Notes: generated by a model not told the origin, from the sequence alone. A stretch of 64,000 nt of DNA from Symbiodinium natans (GCA_905221605.1 CAJNDS010002507.1:233501-297500); one strand, 5' to 3'; counted from the first letter of the stretch, positions 45,424-56,790 are shown. Numbers and translations: made by a program.

Positions 45424-45519
45424 GAAGTGTCCTGTTTTCATCGATCTGTGACAGATCTGTTTGATTGGACACTTCTCGCCCCATTGCCAGACAAGTTGAA
45501 TCTGCGCTGGGAATTGCAG
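45424..45519 (+). CDS. Internal exon candidate (32 codons)
   Basis: GGATCAG| opens EVSCFHRSVTDLFDWTLLAP then LPDKLNLRWELQ and ends at TTGCAG|GTAAGA, a consensus donor. It is phase 0 at both ends and may belong with the exon at 44.84 kb on the same strand. Confidence 0.4.
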
Positions 45520-45839
45520 GTAAGATGGCGATTGCTCACTACAACACCCTTACTGAGCCTGCCGCGAACGAAGGCTTGAGCCTTGAAGGCCGCATTGAGA
45601 TGCTTGGGCGAGAGCGGGTTCCCTGTGCTGTCGAAGCGTTCGAACATGTTCGAACCCTTCATTCTCCGGGCCTTGAACTTTGCAACTGTTGAAATGCGGC
45701 AGCTGTGCAATGTTGTGCAATGTTGTTCGGGCAGGCTTCATGAAGAAGCGCCTGGCTGTCATGAAGGCCCTCCAACTGCTCGATCAAGGGTTCGAGGGGT
45801 TCAGGTATTGAGAGTCTGTGGGGGGAGTCCGTGGCATGC

Positions 45840-45895
45840 GGATCAAAAACAGTTATTTAGGATCAAAAAAAAAGTTTTTAGGATCAGAATTATTG
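45840..45895. repeat. A/T-rich GGATCA repeat, left copy
   Basis: GGATCAAAAAC, AGGATCAAAAAAAAAG and AGGATCAGAATT follow one another. The same motif occurs in reverse complement at 47219-47275 and 48562-48640. Confidence 0.7.
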
Positions 45896-45899
45896 GACT

Positions 45900-46400
45900 G
45901 TTTTTTTTTCTTATGCTGTACGCTTTTTTTCTTATTTCCTCTGTGCCCCAGAAGCTGTTCCAAGCTCTTATGCTCCACCTCTTTTTTCCTTGTGCTCCAG
46001 AATCGCTCTGTGGTCTGTGGTTATTCTCAACGTTTTTTTTAAATTATGCTGACCTGGCTTTTTCTTATGCTCCTCAGTCCTCCCGTTATTCTCCTCCCTC
46101 CTCCCCCACCACCATTCCCATTCTTTTTTTTCAAAAGTCCCACCAATCCCCCACCACTGCTCGCCATCCTACTATCCACCCACCATGCAACATCATCATG
46201 TTCCACATTTCCCACCAATACTGAGGCCAGTCCGACCATTCCCCACCATTCGTCATCTCTGCCATCACATTGCTCGACGTTCCTACATTTCCACAACTCC
46301 CACCACTACCCGTTACCCACCATTCCCTCCTTTCCTGCCACTATCAGCCATTCTCTACCCTCACAACAGCCCACAGCCAACCCAACCAAGCCATGCTTTG
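45900..46400. repeat. T/C-rich region with repeated CTTATGCT
   Basis: T-runs alternate with CTTATGCT (three copies before 46080), followed by a C/T/A-rich CCCACCA tract. The overlapping plus ORFs (Pro/Ser/His-rich) are low-complexity artefacts. Confidence 0.7.
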
Positions 46401-46650
46401 GACATGTCCCTTTCGCTTCACGAGCAAGACTTTGGAACCCAACAAAGCATTGGGTAAGGTGGCTGCAAAAGGAGGGATGCGTACACCCCTGCTCACCCAC
46501 CACCCCACCCCTCCGCAATGCAACAAAACAAATCCAGAGCATTTTTGTCATGCCGGCATGCTTGCGCCAGCCATCAAGCCCAGCCAACCCCACCAAGCCG
46601 TGTTTTTGTATGAACATATCCCTCCCGCTTCGCAAACAAGATATTTGAAC

Positions 46651-46935
46651 CTTGAAGCAAGCTTGCACGGCTTAAAGAAGTGGAAGGGTTGGGGGTTGCA
46701 AACACAATGCTCGCATGATGGGTTTCAAAAAGAGTCAAATTCCTTGAAGCAAGCTTGCAAACACAATGCCCGCATGATGGTATTCCAAAAAAATGCAATG
46801 CCTAGCAAGCTTGCACGGTTTAAAGAAGCGGAGGGGTTGGGGGTTGCAAACACAATGTTGGCATGATGGGTCTCAAAAAAAGTCAGATTCCTTGAAGCAA
46901 GCTTGCACGGCTAAAAAGCGCGGGGGTTGGAAGGG
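46651..46935 (+). repeat. Repeat family R, four direct copies
   Basis: Units of about 90 bases start GCTTGCACGGCTTAAAGAAG, pass through GGGGTTGGGGGTTGCAAACA and CGCATGATGGGTTTC, and end TTCCTTGAAGCAA. Copies lie at 46661-46751, 46752-46807 (lacking the G-rich middle), 46808-46899 and 46900-46935 (cut by the next array). Confidence 0.88.
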
Positions 46936-46936
46936 G

Positions 46937-47212
46937 CTCCTTCCTTGCTTTTTTCCTTCCTTCCTTCCTTCCTTCTGGCCTTCCTTGCTTCCTTGCTCCC
47001 TTGCTCCCTTGCTCCCTTGCTCCCTTGCTCCCTTGCTCCCTTGCTCCCTTGCTCCCTTGCTCCCTTGCTCCCTTGCTCCCTTGCTCCCTTGCTCCCTTGC
47101 TTGCTTGCTTCCTTGCTTCCTTCCTTCCTTCCTTCCTTCACTCATTCCTTCCCTCCCGCCTTCCTTGGTTCCGTCCTTCCTTCCTTCCTCACTGCCCCCT
47201 CCCTCCCTTCAA
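46937..47212. repeat. TTCC and TTGCTCCC arrays
   Basis: TTCC/CTTC runs flank thirteen perfect copies of the octamer TTGCTCCC (46993-47096). The Leu/Pro/Ser ORFs here are artefacts. Confidence 0.93.
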
Positions 47213-47218
47213 CAGTAT

Positions 47219-47275
47219 CATTATTTCTTGATCCTAATATTTTTTGATCCTGAATAAAATATTTTTGGGCCGATT
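47219..47275. repeat. A/T-rich TGATCC repeat, inverted copy
   Basis: TTATTTCTTGATCCTAATAT and TTTTTTGATCCTGAATAAAA are reverse-complement relatives of 45840-45895. TTATGCT/TTATGCC motifs follow up to 47440, as they do beside the left copy. Confidence 0.7.
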
Positions 47276-47507
47276 TTTTCTTATTCTGACCCCGCCCTTT
47301 CTTCTGCGGCTTGCCTTCGCGATTTGTATTTTATGCTGCACCGTGCTTTTTGTTATGCCCTTACGGCCCCTGTTATGCTGAGGGTTTCTTTTCTTATGCT
47401 GAAGGTGTTTTGCGCCCAGTTTCTCATGTTATGCTTGGAATTCTGTGACCACCTGTATGGCTTAAGGAGCTGCCTGGGCATAAGGACATATAGCTGAACC
47501 TATACCC

Positions 47508-47580
47508 TAGGGTTTAAAGGTTTCGGGTGGGTTTGTCTTTGAGTTGTGTGTGTGGTTTCAGGGTAGGGTTGTCTTTGAGG
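47508..47580. repeat. Short telomere-like tract
   Basis: CCCTAGGGTTTAAAGGTTTCGGGTG-type sequence and GGGTTTGTC repeats, degenerate. Confidence 0.4.
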
Positions 47581-47672
47581 ACGTCCCCAAAGCAAGAGCC
47601 TTTGGTTTGGGTTTGGCTTTGTCATACAGTGGGGAGTTTGGGCGGGCGCATCCCCCCCCTCCCCCGCTTTGT

Positions 47673-47865
47673 CATTCTTTTTGAAAACCGTCATGCGGGC
47701 ATTGTGTTTGCAGCTTGCTGCAAGGAATCTGACTCTTTTTGAGACACATCATGCGAGCATTGTGTTGGCAAATCCCAACCCACCCGCTTTTTTTCTGCCG
47801 TGCAAGCTTGCTTCAAGGCATATGGACTCTTTTTGAAACCCATCATGCGAGCATTGTGTTTGTGA
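47673..47865 (-). repeat. Repeat family R, three copies in reverse orientation
   Basis: CATCATGCGAGCATTGTGTT, GACTCTTTTTGA and CCGTGCAAGCTTGCTTCAAG are the complement of the 46.65-46.93 kb units, in mirrored order. The two clusters therefore form a large inverted repeat around the TTGCTCCC array. Confidence 0.85.
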
Positions 47866-48065
47866 ATGGGGGGGCCAAAAACCATTAAGAATTCGAGCAA
47901 AATCAATACTGCCAAGAAGGAAAACGGAGCCAACATTAAGAAGAGCTCGGGCAAAATCAAGAAATTTCCTCACATTAAGAAAAATTATTTATTTCGAACA
48001 GTTCGCAAATAAGATGTTCCGCCAAAGACACATTGATTCAACGCTTTCTTAGTTTTTGCTTGCAA

Positions 48066-48160
48066 TTGGGGTTGGGCACTCCAGAGAGACTCTGGGGTTG
48101 GGCACTCCAGGAGTCTCTGGGTTGGGCACTCTAGGTTTGGGGACTCCAAAGAGTCTCCAA
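48066..48160. repeat. GTTGGGCACTCCAG tandem repeat
   Basis: Three to four units of 25-40 bases (GGGGTTGGGCACTCCAGAGA type) contain the small palindrome CCAGAGAGACTCTGG. Confidence 0.75.
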
Positions 48161-48261
48161 ACATAGACCGGGCGAGGAAAAGAGTTCCGGGCGAGGAGAA
48201 GAGTTGAGTTTAAAGTCTAACAACCCCACACCGAAGGCGGGGAAATACAGGATCCTGCTCA

Positions 48262-48640
48262 AATGTGAAGGGAGTATAGGTTTGTCCTATGGAAAACCAA
48301 GGAAAGGGAGCCAAGATTGAGAATGATTCGAGCAATTAAAGAGAAACCCTACGAACAGTAGTATGTTCGAGCAACATGAATAAGAAATCCTACAAAAGTA
48401 GAATGAATCGTATGAAAATATAGAGGGGCTGGAGGGTCTCGTAGGAAAAACCCAAGAAAACTTACCTCTCCTAGCCAAAAACCTACGGAAACGGAGGATT
48501 TTCTCTCAAATATAGAGGGAATAGAGGTTTTCTTAGGAAAAACGAAGGAAACGACCGTAAATTATTTCTTGATCCCAAAGAAGGTTTTATTTGACCCCCA
48601 CAGAATATTTTTTGATCTTAAATAATGTTTTGATCTCATA
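48262..48640. repeat. Three spaced copies of a TAGGAAAAACCAAGGAAA segment, then a TGATCC repeat
   Basis: Related segments (gAGGGAATAGAGGTTTTCTTAGGAAAAAC type) occur at about 48268-48306, 48419-48462 and 48514-48556. They are followed at 48562-48640 by another copy of the ATTATTTCTTGATCC element. Confidence 0.65.
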
Positions 48641-48649
48641 CCCAGCCCA

Positions 48650-51300
48650 ATGGTAATTAATGCACGAGTCTGAGCCCAGTCCTGGAGGGTTCGCGTGCCT
48701 GACAGTGCCCAGTTCTTCCATTCAGGACTTGAACCACGCCGCGCATTTCTGTGAGAATTACTTCCAAGTATTGTGGTACCACCGTGCCCAGGCAGGAGCC
48801 GAGGATTGAAAATCTGACTGTTTTGGATATGGTGATTCGTTGAGACTTGTCAAGGAAGCAGCTTTTGAGTAACTCGTACTTTGGTTTCTCGGGTGCCGCG
48901 GCAGAGCATGTGACAGTAGGATCTAATTAGGAGGTGTTAGGAGGTGTAAGTCACTGTTCTTTGTTTGCATCAAGTGCGGAGACGTCCGCGTGCAATATGC
49001 ATCGGCCAGCCGAGAAGTCAGCAGGTGTCGATGCCAGAGCTCTAGGCCCAAAGCCGTCCAAAAGCAATTGTATTCATGTGTACCTCTCCAGGCCCAGAGG
49101 CCACCTGAGCCCTCAAGACCGGGCTAGTTTATGAGCATGGAGAAAGTCGTGGTGTGCAGGCCATTGGCAGATCAGCCGGTGCCTCTGATGCCTCGTAGTT
49201 TTTAAACCCAGATGCCTCCAGATAGTCTCTAGATAATGGACAGGAGTTACGGCGAGAACAGAAGGACATGCTTGGCGCTGCATTCTGTAGCTGCAAGCCT
49301 TGTGATGCCACACTGAGCTGTGACCGTCCAGCACCGGTAGTTCAATGACCCTGCACCCAGCATCTGCGGAATGTTCGACTGGACTCAAAATGACGCTTAG
49401 GCTGTCGAGACGGACATCAATAGCGTCCGTCCACAGTTTGAAAATGTGAGCTTCCCTTAGTGTGGGTCGAAGACACGTCATAGGTCAATATTCCATCCCT
49501 TTTCTACGACATCACGGCTGCTTGTGGATGTCGCGTCTTCGTATTGAGCGTGCAGTTTGCACGTCGGAGACTTGCCACATGTCCTGCCGAGGATGCAGCT
49601 CTACAAGGTTATCCAGGATGCCTCTCAGAGGCGCAGGGAGGGTCTCATATCATCATGTCCGGAGTTCATCAGACTAGCATGACTTGTGTGAGACTGGGAA
49701 AGGCTCTTGTACGACAAGGTTGCTGACAGCTCGGTCCTCCCTGAGGCAGAGGGCCGCAGCCCCGCAAGTCAAATGCAGTTTTACAAAGACTACAAAAGGG
49801 ACATAACAGGAAGATGACAGGAAACAGGGTGCAGAGATGTGCAGAACCAGGGCCCCATGGAAAATTGGAGCACGAATCAAGGTTGAAGGGTCGAAACTTT
49901 GGAAGCCCAGGAGTTTGTTTGTGAGAATGTCCACCAAGCGTTCGTGGGCCGGTGGCAAGATATCTCTTTGGACCGAGCCCCCTGGAGTTTTAGGTTCTCA
50001 AGCACACACACGAGGTTGGAGGCCGACCCTAAACAACATTTTGCGACCGAGGGGCTCGCACTCCCCCCCCCCCCCCCTCCCAGGTGTATTTTGGCACGGT
50101 CAGGCAACCCCCTTTCAAACTTGGTGTTTCAGGACACGAAGTGTATCCGCAGAGCAAGAATACCCTTCGAACGCTACGTTTCGGCGTTGATGTGGAACTC
50201 TTGTTTTTGTTGGTGCAGCGCTCGTAATCCTTATGGCCCTATGGCGTGATTGAGTTCTTGAGTGCAGCTAGATCAGTGAAGCCCTGTGACTCCTCCTAAC
50301 TTTTTCCTGGGCTCGCGATATTGTTGAAAGACGGTTAACATTTTTTAAGTTTGCGAAAACCTTTTCAAGCACATCGATCAAAGGCCTTACTCTACATAGA
50401 GCCTTCGCTTCTTTCCAAACCCTGGATTCTCGTGTCTTGTCGCATCGCACGCTTTGAAGGCGACACACCTCCCACATCCTCCCATACCCAAACGCTTGGA
50501 TAAGTTTTTTCCGTAGAAGAAGCCCAGCAGGTTTGGCCAGCTATCGACATTTCGCCCGAGGCAGGCGACTTTATAGTTTGCAAGGGGTTATCAGTTTTCT
50601 CCACTGTCAGGTGGTTTGCTTGTTGAAGAGGGTGTTCTGCAGTCTGTAGGCAAACGAGAATCGGCTTCTGTGAAAGTCTTTGTTGTGTGGCAAATGTGGC
50701 TCCCACTCGCACACATGGCTGTGACAGATTGTCCTGGTTGCCGTGGCCTCAGCCTGTGAAGACCTTGCACCAAGCCTATACTTCAAGCCTGAACTGTCTT
50801 GAATTGATTTTCGTTGCCAAATGCCCAGAGGTGAATGTTGTCGGCAAGTGGGCTTCTGTTGGTGCCGATCGCTGAGCCAAAAATGCTGTGTGTGAGAGGA
50901 GAGTCATGGAGAGTCTCTAAGAGTTCATATGCCTCAAGTGAGCTGAGGTTGTCACGTTTTGGAGTATATTGAAGCATCGTACAACGTTGCTGCCTTAGGA
51001 CTCGTTGATGGGGAATGATGGGGACAGTTGCTGTGTGAGAGATTGTGGGAGTGTAGAAAACAGTTTGGAGCTGGGGTGTAAAAAGCGCGTCCCGAAGTTG
51101 GAAATCTGATGTTTGGTTTTTTGCGTCACCAGCCACTTTGGCTTGCTCAAGCTGCGGGAATGGGAACACAGACAAAAGCACCAACCCAAACATCGACAAA
51201 ACTTGTCAATGCGCCAAAAAAACATGATGACTGCGCCGCGGATTTGGGTTGCTGGACGTTTGAAATGGCAGCGCCTTGCCTGACAGGTCCTGCACTATGC
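48650..51300. other. No supported gene
   Basis: Many short conflicting frames. A C15 run lies at 50063-50077 beside GAGGGGCTCGC. No exon with both splice signals and a coherent peptide was found. Confidence 0.35.
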
Positions 51301-51304
51301 CCCA

Positions 51305-51470
51305 TCCGTGCAAACTTGATTCCAAGAACATTGAATGAATCCTTTCCAGTACCATCCTCTGAACATTGTGTTTGCGAGGGGCGGGGGGGGGGGGGGGGGG
51401 ACCCCCCTCCCTCAAGCCACCCTGTCTTTTAAGCGTGCAAACTTGCCTCAAAGAACGTCATGCCTCATTT
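51305..51470 (-). repeat. Dispersed copy of repeat family R with a G18 run
   Basis: GTGCAAACTTGATTCCAAGA and, further on, GAACATTGTGTTTGCGAG, a G18 run at 51383-51400, CCTCCCTCAAGCC and CGTGCAAACTTGCCTCAAAG match the reverse-oriented units at 47.7 kb. The G-rich middle has been replaced or expanded into the homopolymer. Confidence 0.7.
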
Positions 51471-51479
51471 GACAATCCT

Positions 51480-53135
51480 AGCAAACTCATTTGGAGTCGT
51501 TTCAAACTCATCATGAGAGCCTTCCGCGGCTCAGGCCCCAAAAGCCGGGCCGGCAGTGTGGATCCCCTCACTGCGGAGGCTCAATGGCACCCTCAACCAC
51601 TTGAATTTCGAATGCGTAGTGGCAATAAGTAAAGATCTCTTATTAGCAAATACAGAGGCAACACAACACTGGTTGTCCTGTGCAAACCATGGAGGCCTCC
51701 TCCCCCAAGAAGCGTGTTGTTAGTAGGCATTACTTAGGGACAGTGCGCGAGTCGAGCCGGAGGACTTTACCTTAGGGGCGTTGTGAGGCCATGTCCGCTT
51801 GGCAAGCAGCAACGCGGGCCCCCTGGGAGGGGGAGCTCCGGCACGCCTTGGTGCGACCTCTGCCCTTTGCCAGACACTGAACTGGAGCCACTCGACTCGA
51901 AACCCAGCTGAGCTCGGATGGTGAACATTGTCCCGACCCTCTCCATGTCGCGAACAGGTGAACAGGTGAGCGTTGTCTAGTGATTGTCCAGCGCTGAGGG
52001 CGGAGCCGCGGTACTGTCCGGTGGCCCTAAAGGCCAAAAAGGCCAGCAGGCCAAGGCGCGACCATGTCAAGTTTAGTTCGCCCGAGTCGAAAACTTTGTA
52101 TTGACTAAGCCCTTCGTCGGGGTGATCAGCCCTCCGGGTTAGCCAGAGCCGACCAACGCGGAGTGCGCCATCTCTTTGGACGCACAGTGTCGCTTCGTTT
52201 GCTTCCTTTGCATCGCGAGACCCACCGATCGTGGGCAGTCTGCCAGAAGGAGTTAATGGTCATGCGGCCGTACAGCAGATCAACAGAGCCAAACAAAAAG
52301 CAGCATCACAATTGCAGTGCTTCGTAAACGTCCGTTTCTGCATTCGAGTTGTGTCTCCATGTCTCGAAACAGGAACGTAAAGTAGACGAGGAAATGAAAA
52401 GCACCTTTCAGGGGCCGATGTCCCAACCTTGAATTCTAGAAAGGATATGGCCTTGCTTGTTCTCTGCTGGCTGGCCTGAGTGCCAGTGATGCCCGAGCAG
52501 AGATGCAGAGCCTGCCAAGGCCATTGCGAGTCTTTGTGCTGGGAGATCAAGAGGGGCAGGGCGCACAGCTTCGGTTGTCCGCACCGTCCCCTGTTTGGCA
52601 CAGAATTCACACAACACACACAACATATCATGATCTTGAGGATCCGAGACTGGAGCGGCACCCAGTCCATCCCAGTCCAAGCATTCAAGATTGGAACCGT
52701 GTGCTGAAGGGCCATGGATTCTGGGATATTCTGGGTTTACCCAGAAGTGACCTGCCCCTCTTGATCTCTGAGGCGACAGGTGGTGAAAGACATGAGACTG
52801 GCAGTCCCACAGTTCATGCCACTTGGACCGCACTCTTGATGTGACGTGAGCAAACAGGCAACAGCATAGCATTGGTGCAACCAAGGCACCGAGTACGTTT
52901 CCACTACATCGACATATTTCTTCATCCGCCAGCAGCTCTGAAGTCGGGACCAATACTGTGCAGCAGAGTTTAGAACTTGCTAGGCGCATGATCAACTACT
53001 TCAGCCGCCTTCCGCCAGAATGTGCTGTTTGCTCAGCCTTTTCTTGCGGACGGAGATGCCAGAGTGGATGCACATCCAGGGAAGCTGCATTGATCTGCTG
53101 GAGTAGTATCGTGGTTTTTCCCCAAACAGTGCTTG
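51480..53135. other. No supported gene
   Basis: At 52.4-52.9 kb both strands have open frames of 110-190 codons with no domain; neither could be preferred. Confidence 0.3.
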
Positions 53136-53138
53136 CAC

Positions 53139-54085
53139 AATGGGGTTCGACGCTCCCGCTGTGGTTTCGCGCGAATTCCGTTGCGTTTCGATGCTCCCGC
53201 TGTGGCTTCGCGCGAATTCTGTTGCATTTCGATGCTCCCCCTGTGGTTTCGCGCGAATTCCGGCCTCTCGTGGCCTCTTCAGGCCTCTTCTGGGGGGGCC
53301 ACTTAGGTTGCCGACTGCAACGGCGCGCGCGGTGGGACGGGGCCTTGGTTTCGACGCTCCCGCTGTGGTTTCGCGCGAATTCCGTTGCGTTTCGATGCTG
53401 CCGCTGTGGTTTCGCGCAAATTCCGTTGCATTTCGATGCTCCCGCTGTGGTTTCGCGCGAATTCAGGCCACGACAGCCTCTTCTGGGCGGGCCACTTAGG
53501 TTGCCGACCACAACGGCGCGCGCGGTGGGACGGGGCCTTGGTTTCGATGCTCCCGCTGTGGTTTCGCGCGAATTCCGTTGCGTTTCGGTGGTTTCGCGCG
53601 AATTCCGGCCTGTCGTGGCCTCTTCAGGCCTCTTCTGGGGGGGCCACTTAGGTTGCCGACCGCAACGGCGCGCGCGGTGAGACGGGGCCTTGGTTTCGAC
53701 GCTCCCGCTGTGGTTTCGCGCGAATTCCGTTGCGTTTCGATGCTGCCGCTGTGATTTCGCGCGAATTCCGTTGTATTTCGACGCTCCCACTGTGGTTTCG
53801 CGCGAATTCCGGCCTCTTCTGGGGGGGCCACTTAGGTTGCCGACCGCCGCGGCGCACGCGGTGGGGCGGGGCCTTCGTTTCCACGCTCCCGCTGTGGTTT
53901 CGCACGAATTTCGTTGCGTTGTGGTTTCGCGTGAATTCCGGCCTCTTCTGGCTTGCTCGAGCCTCTTCTGGCTTCTTCTGGGGGGTCCACTTAGGTTGCG
54001 GGCCGCAACGGCGCACGCGGTGGGGGGGGCCTTCGTTTCGAGGCTCCCGCTGTGGTTTCGCGCGAATTCCGTTCCGGCCTCTTGT
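53139..54085. repeat. Higher-order satellite with GAATTC in each monomer
   Basis: A 38-42 base monomer (GCTCCCGCTGTGGTTTCGCG then CGAATTCCGTTGCGTTTCGA) is repeated more than twelve times. Groups of one to three monomers are separated by a second block, CTTCTGGGGGGGCCACTTAG then GTTGCCGACCGCAACGGCGC, giving about five higher-order units of 130-220 bases. A 382-codon minus ORF and several plus ORFs run through it only because the monomers lack stops. Confidence 0.92.
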
Positions 54086-54089
54086 GGCC

Positions 54090-55010
54090 TCTTCAGGCCC
54101 CATGGCAGTGGTTGGCCACGGGCCTTTTTGACCCCACGTTCCACACGCGTGCAAAGCCGAATCCCCCAGTGGTTGGCGTCTTTTTGACCCCCAAGGGAAT
54201 TCGGCCCCCCACGAACTTTTGTATCTTTTGTCTCCGGGAGTGTCGGTGCTCTTCTGGCCTTCTTTGGCCTTTTCTGGCCCTCCTCACTGTTTGGGGTCTA
54301 CGCCGGCATAATTTTTTTGGAAATGGTAATCCATGCGAGTGCTGTTCCGCGCATTTTCTTGAGGCGTCGACGAACATGAGCAAAGCCTTGTTCGCCCGCT
54401 TGATCTGCATTCGCCCCAGAAGAGACGCTCACATTAAGGATATGCACGACATGACAGCCCAACACAGTCCGCAAGCTTGGGCTCAGGCCACAGCTCACAG
54501 CCCAAATGAGAAGTTGGCGTAAATATGCAGTGGTGATCAGTGGTGCAGATTGTCCTCGCCCGCTCTCCTGCAGCAATCTAATGCTCCCAGTTCCGAATGA
54601 GTGGTTGTAGCGGCAGTAGGTGAAAGGGGAGGTCACTTGCTAGGATTCACGGCGCCCCGAAGCGCAGCCTCTCTTGCCGAAGGCTCGTTCCACGTTGCCG
54701 GTGCATGGCACACGCGGCAAATGTAAAAGCTGCTTGCTCAAGGCAAGGTCCGGCCAGAATGTCCTTCGACCGAAGCCGCAGTCCAGTCAGGCACTTATGC
54801 GAGTGCAGGCGAGGTCACAGCTCACACATGGGCGTTCTGTACCCGGACATGAGTCTAAGACATCAGGCTACGCTAGCGCAAATCTACGCCTCCTATAGCA
54901 ATTGGACATCTCACAAATAGCAAGCTGATCCCTTCATTCTTGCCGCTGTAGCCTGCTGGCACTGCAGGCGCCTGTGTAGCGAACGACAGGCGGTTGAAAA
55001 TCCTTCGTCT
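54090..55010. other. No supported gene
   Basis: Tail of the satellite with diverged TTCTGGCCT units to about 54290, then unassigned sequence. Confidence 0.35.
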
Positions 55011-55014
55011 CAGC

Positions 55015-55132
55015 TGTCCATTCTCCCTCCCCTCCCCTCCTTGTTTGTCTCTTCCCTGGGCCTTTGTCTCTCCCACCCCCCTCTTTATTTCATTCTCTCT
55101 GTCTCACGCTCTCCCTGCCTTGTTCTGACCAA
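55015..55132. repeat. Polypyrimidine tract
   Basis: About 115 bases of almost pure C/T on the plus strand, ending just upstream of an exon-like segment. It could act as a splice-acceptor tract or be simple low complexity. Confidence 0.7.
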
Positions 55133-55134
55133 GC

Positions 55135-55470
55135 CCCCCACAGCAAATCTTGAATTGAAGGTCGCCTCCCGGCAGGCAGCTGGAGCTGCCAACGTCCCTG
55201 CCCAGAAGATGCTTTCATTCACAAGGGTGGTTTGGGCCAAATGCCAGCATCCAAGCCAAGGTGAAGAAGAAGCGAAAAGAGCTCTTCGCCAAGGACCCGG
55301 CAGTTGCCATCAAGAATCTTGGGTCACAGATCTGACAGATCTTCCCATTGTTCGAGAACAGGAGCTCGGGTACCAGGATGAAAGCAATCCGCAGGGAGCT
55401 CATGACAACGAGAACATTGGAAGTTATGAACCAAGTTATGGGTTCGAGGGAGCAGGATTTGGAGGGTTCT
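55135..55470 (+). pseudogene. Exon-like segments with one in-frame TGA
   Basis: A first frame (about 55143-55225) reads ANLELKVASRQAAGAANVPA then QKMLSFT. The next frame (55240-55332) reads NASIQAKVKKKRKELFAKDP then AVAIKNLGSQI. It meets TGA at 55333-55335 inside the short duplication AGATCTGACAGATCT, and continues in the same frame as QIFPLFENRSSGTRMKAIRR then ELMTTRTLEVMNQVMG. Codons end mainly in G/C on both sides of the TGA. Either a single nonsense lesion or an unusual splice explains it. No family recognised. Confidence 0.35.
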
Positions 55471-55676
55471 TGCTTTTGGCCGGTAGGCAGAGGCTACCCA
55501 AGAGGAGCAGGAGGGCTTCAGTCTTCAGTGAGTGCATGAGTGTCATGTGGGCCATCCCCCAAGACGGGGCAGGGCGGGTTTTGAGCCGCGCGGCTGCACG
55601 AGGCGATCAGGGGAGGATATGAGTTGGCTCGAAAACTTCGGAGTGTTTATCCACACAAGTGAGTTTGATAGGCTCG

Positions 55677-55690
55677 CCCCCCCCCCCCCC
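55677..55690. repeat. C14 homopolymer
   Basis: Fourteen C after GGCTCG, then ATCCCCCC. It resembles other G/C runs in the window flanked by GGCTCGC or GCGCG. Confidence 0.9.
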
Positions 55691-55739
55691 ATCCCCCCAA
55701 AGCCAGTCGTGGTGCACGAGGGTGCGCATCTCTGATCGT

Positions 55740-56790
55740 GATCGTTGTCAACTTGCATGAGCTCGCCGTGCAGTCCGGGTACCGCAAGAGGCAAGGGGTC
55801 CTGAGGCCTGAGTGCAGTACGCTTAAAAATTCAAGGATGCGGCGAGCATCAGAAACAAGGACCTGACCGAGCGAATGAGATACTGTATGCAAGGTCGTTA
55901 GTTTTCCGTCTTATTGGCCTTTGTGCTTATCCTAGACACGCGTGCCAACAGGATCGAGCGCATTTTCTCATCCCTTCGGGCCCCCCTAAAAATCTTAAGA
56001 ACTTCTCAGGCCTGACACCCGGGCAGTAGATTGTAGATAGAGTAATGTGCCCACCATTTTAACCCCAGTTAAACGGTCTCGATGCTTTGCATGCCGATCT
56101 GCAGCCCGAGAATGCAACAAGACCTCTTCTCCACACACAGTTGCGACATGCTTTCTTGAAGCTCTTCCACATTGCAGCACGCGAGGTTCGGCGACAACAC
56201 GCTGACGGAGAAATTCACCTGGAAAAAGAAAAATGAATACCTGCAGGCAGCTGGCCGGGGCCCCGGAAGAGCAAAGTCCCCCTCGTCGTTGTCGGTAGGA
56301 GTTTCATCGTGGCAGAACACAAGGATGCATAAGGTATCATACTGTAAGGTACCGGCGAACAAGAACGAGTGAATAAGTTTCATAAAATCTGATGCTTTGT
56401 GTGCATCGGTTGATTAGAATGGATCTTGGCCAACAAAGCCTAATACCGTTTTTCCCTCAGGTCCCGCCACCAGCACAAGAAGTAGTCAACATTTCCACTA
56501 GCACAAGCACTGGCGGCAGCAGAGACTAGGGCAGCGAGGAGAACGAAAGTTAATACATGTTAGAAGCAGCAGCCCAGCACGAGGTCTTCTAGAGTATCAT
56601 CATGTTTCCAGAGCTACGGCGGAATTTTTGAGGCGGATTCTGGAGCCACAGGGGCAGTATCCGGGGTCTTAGACACCACGAGTCCAGACGCCAGGGCGAG
56701 CCTTTTCGTAACATCTTGTAACATTGCAGGATTTTTGCTGGTTGGCCTCGGAACGGGAGTGCTCATTCCCGTCAGGTTTGTACAGACCTT
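55740..56790. other. No supported gene
   Basis: No coherent exon was recognised on either strand. Confidence 0.35.

Noticed and set aside
46904-47257. Leu/Pro/Ser-rich and Glu/Gly/Lys-rich ORFs
   Set aside because: Artefacts of the TTCC and TTGCTCCC arrays.
52996-54144. 382-codon minus ORF with RNSRETTAGASK-like repeats
   Set aside because: It runs through the GAATTC satellite and has the satellite period; the plus strand is equally open.
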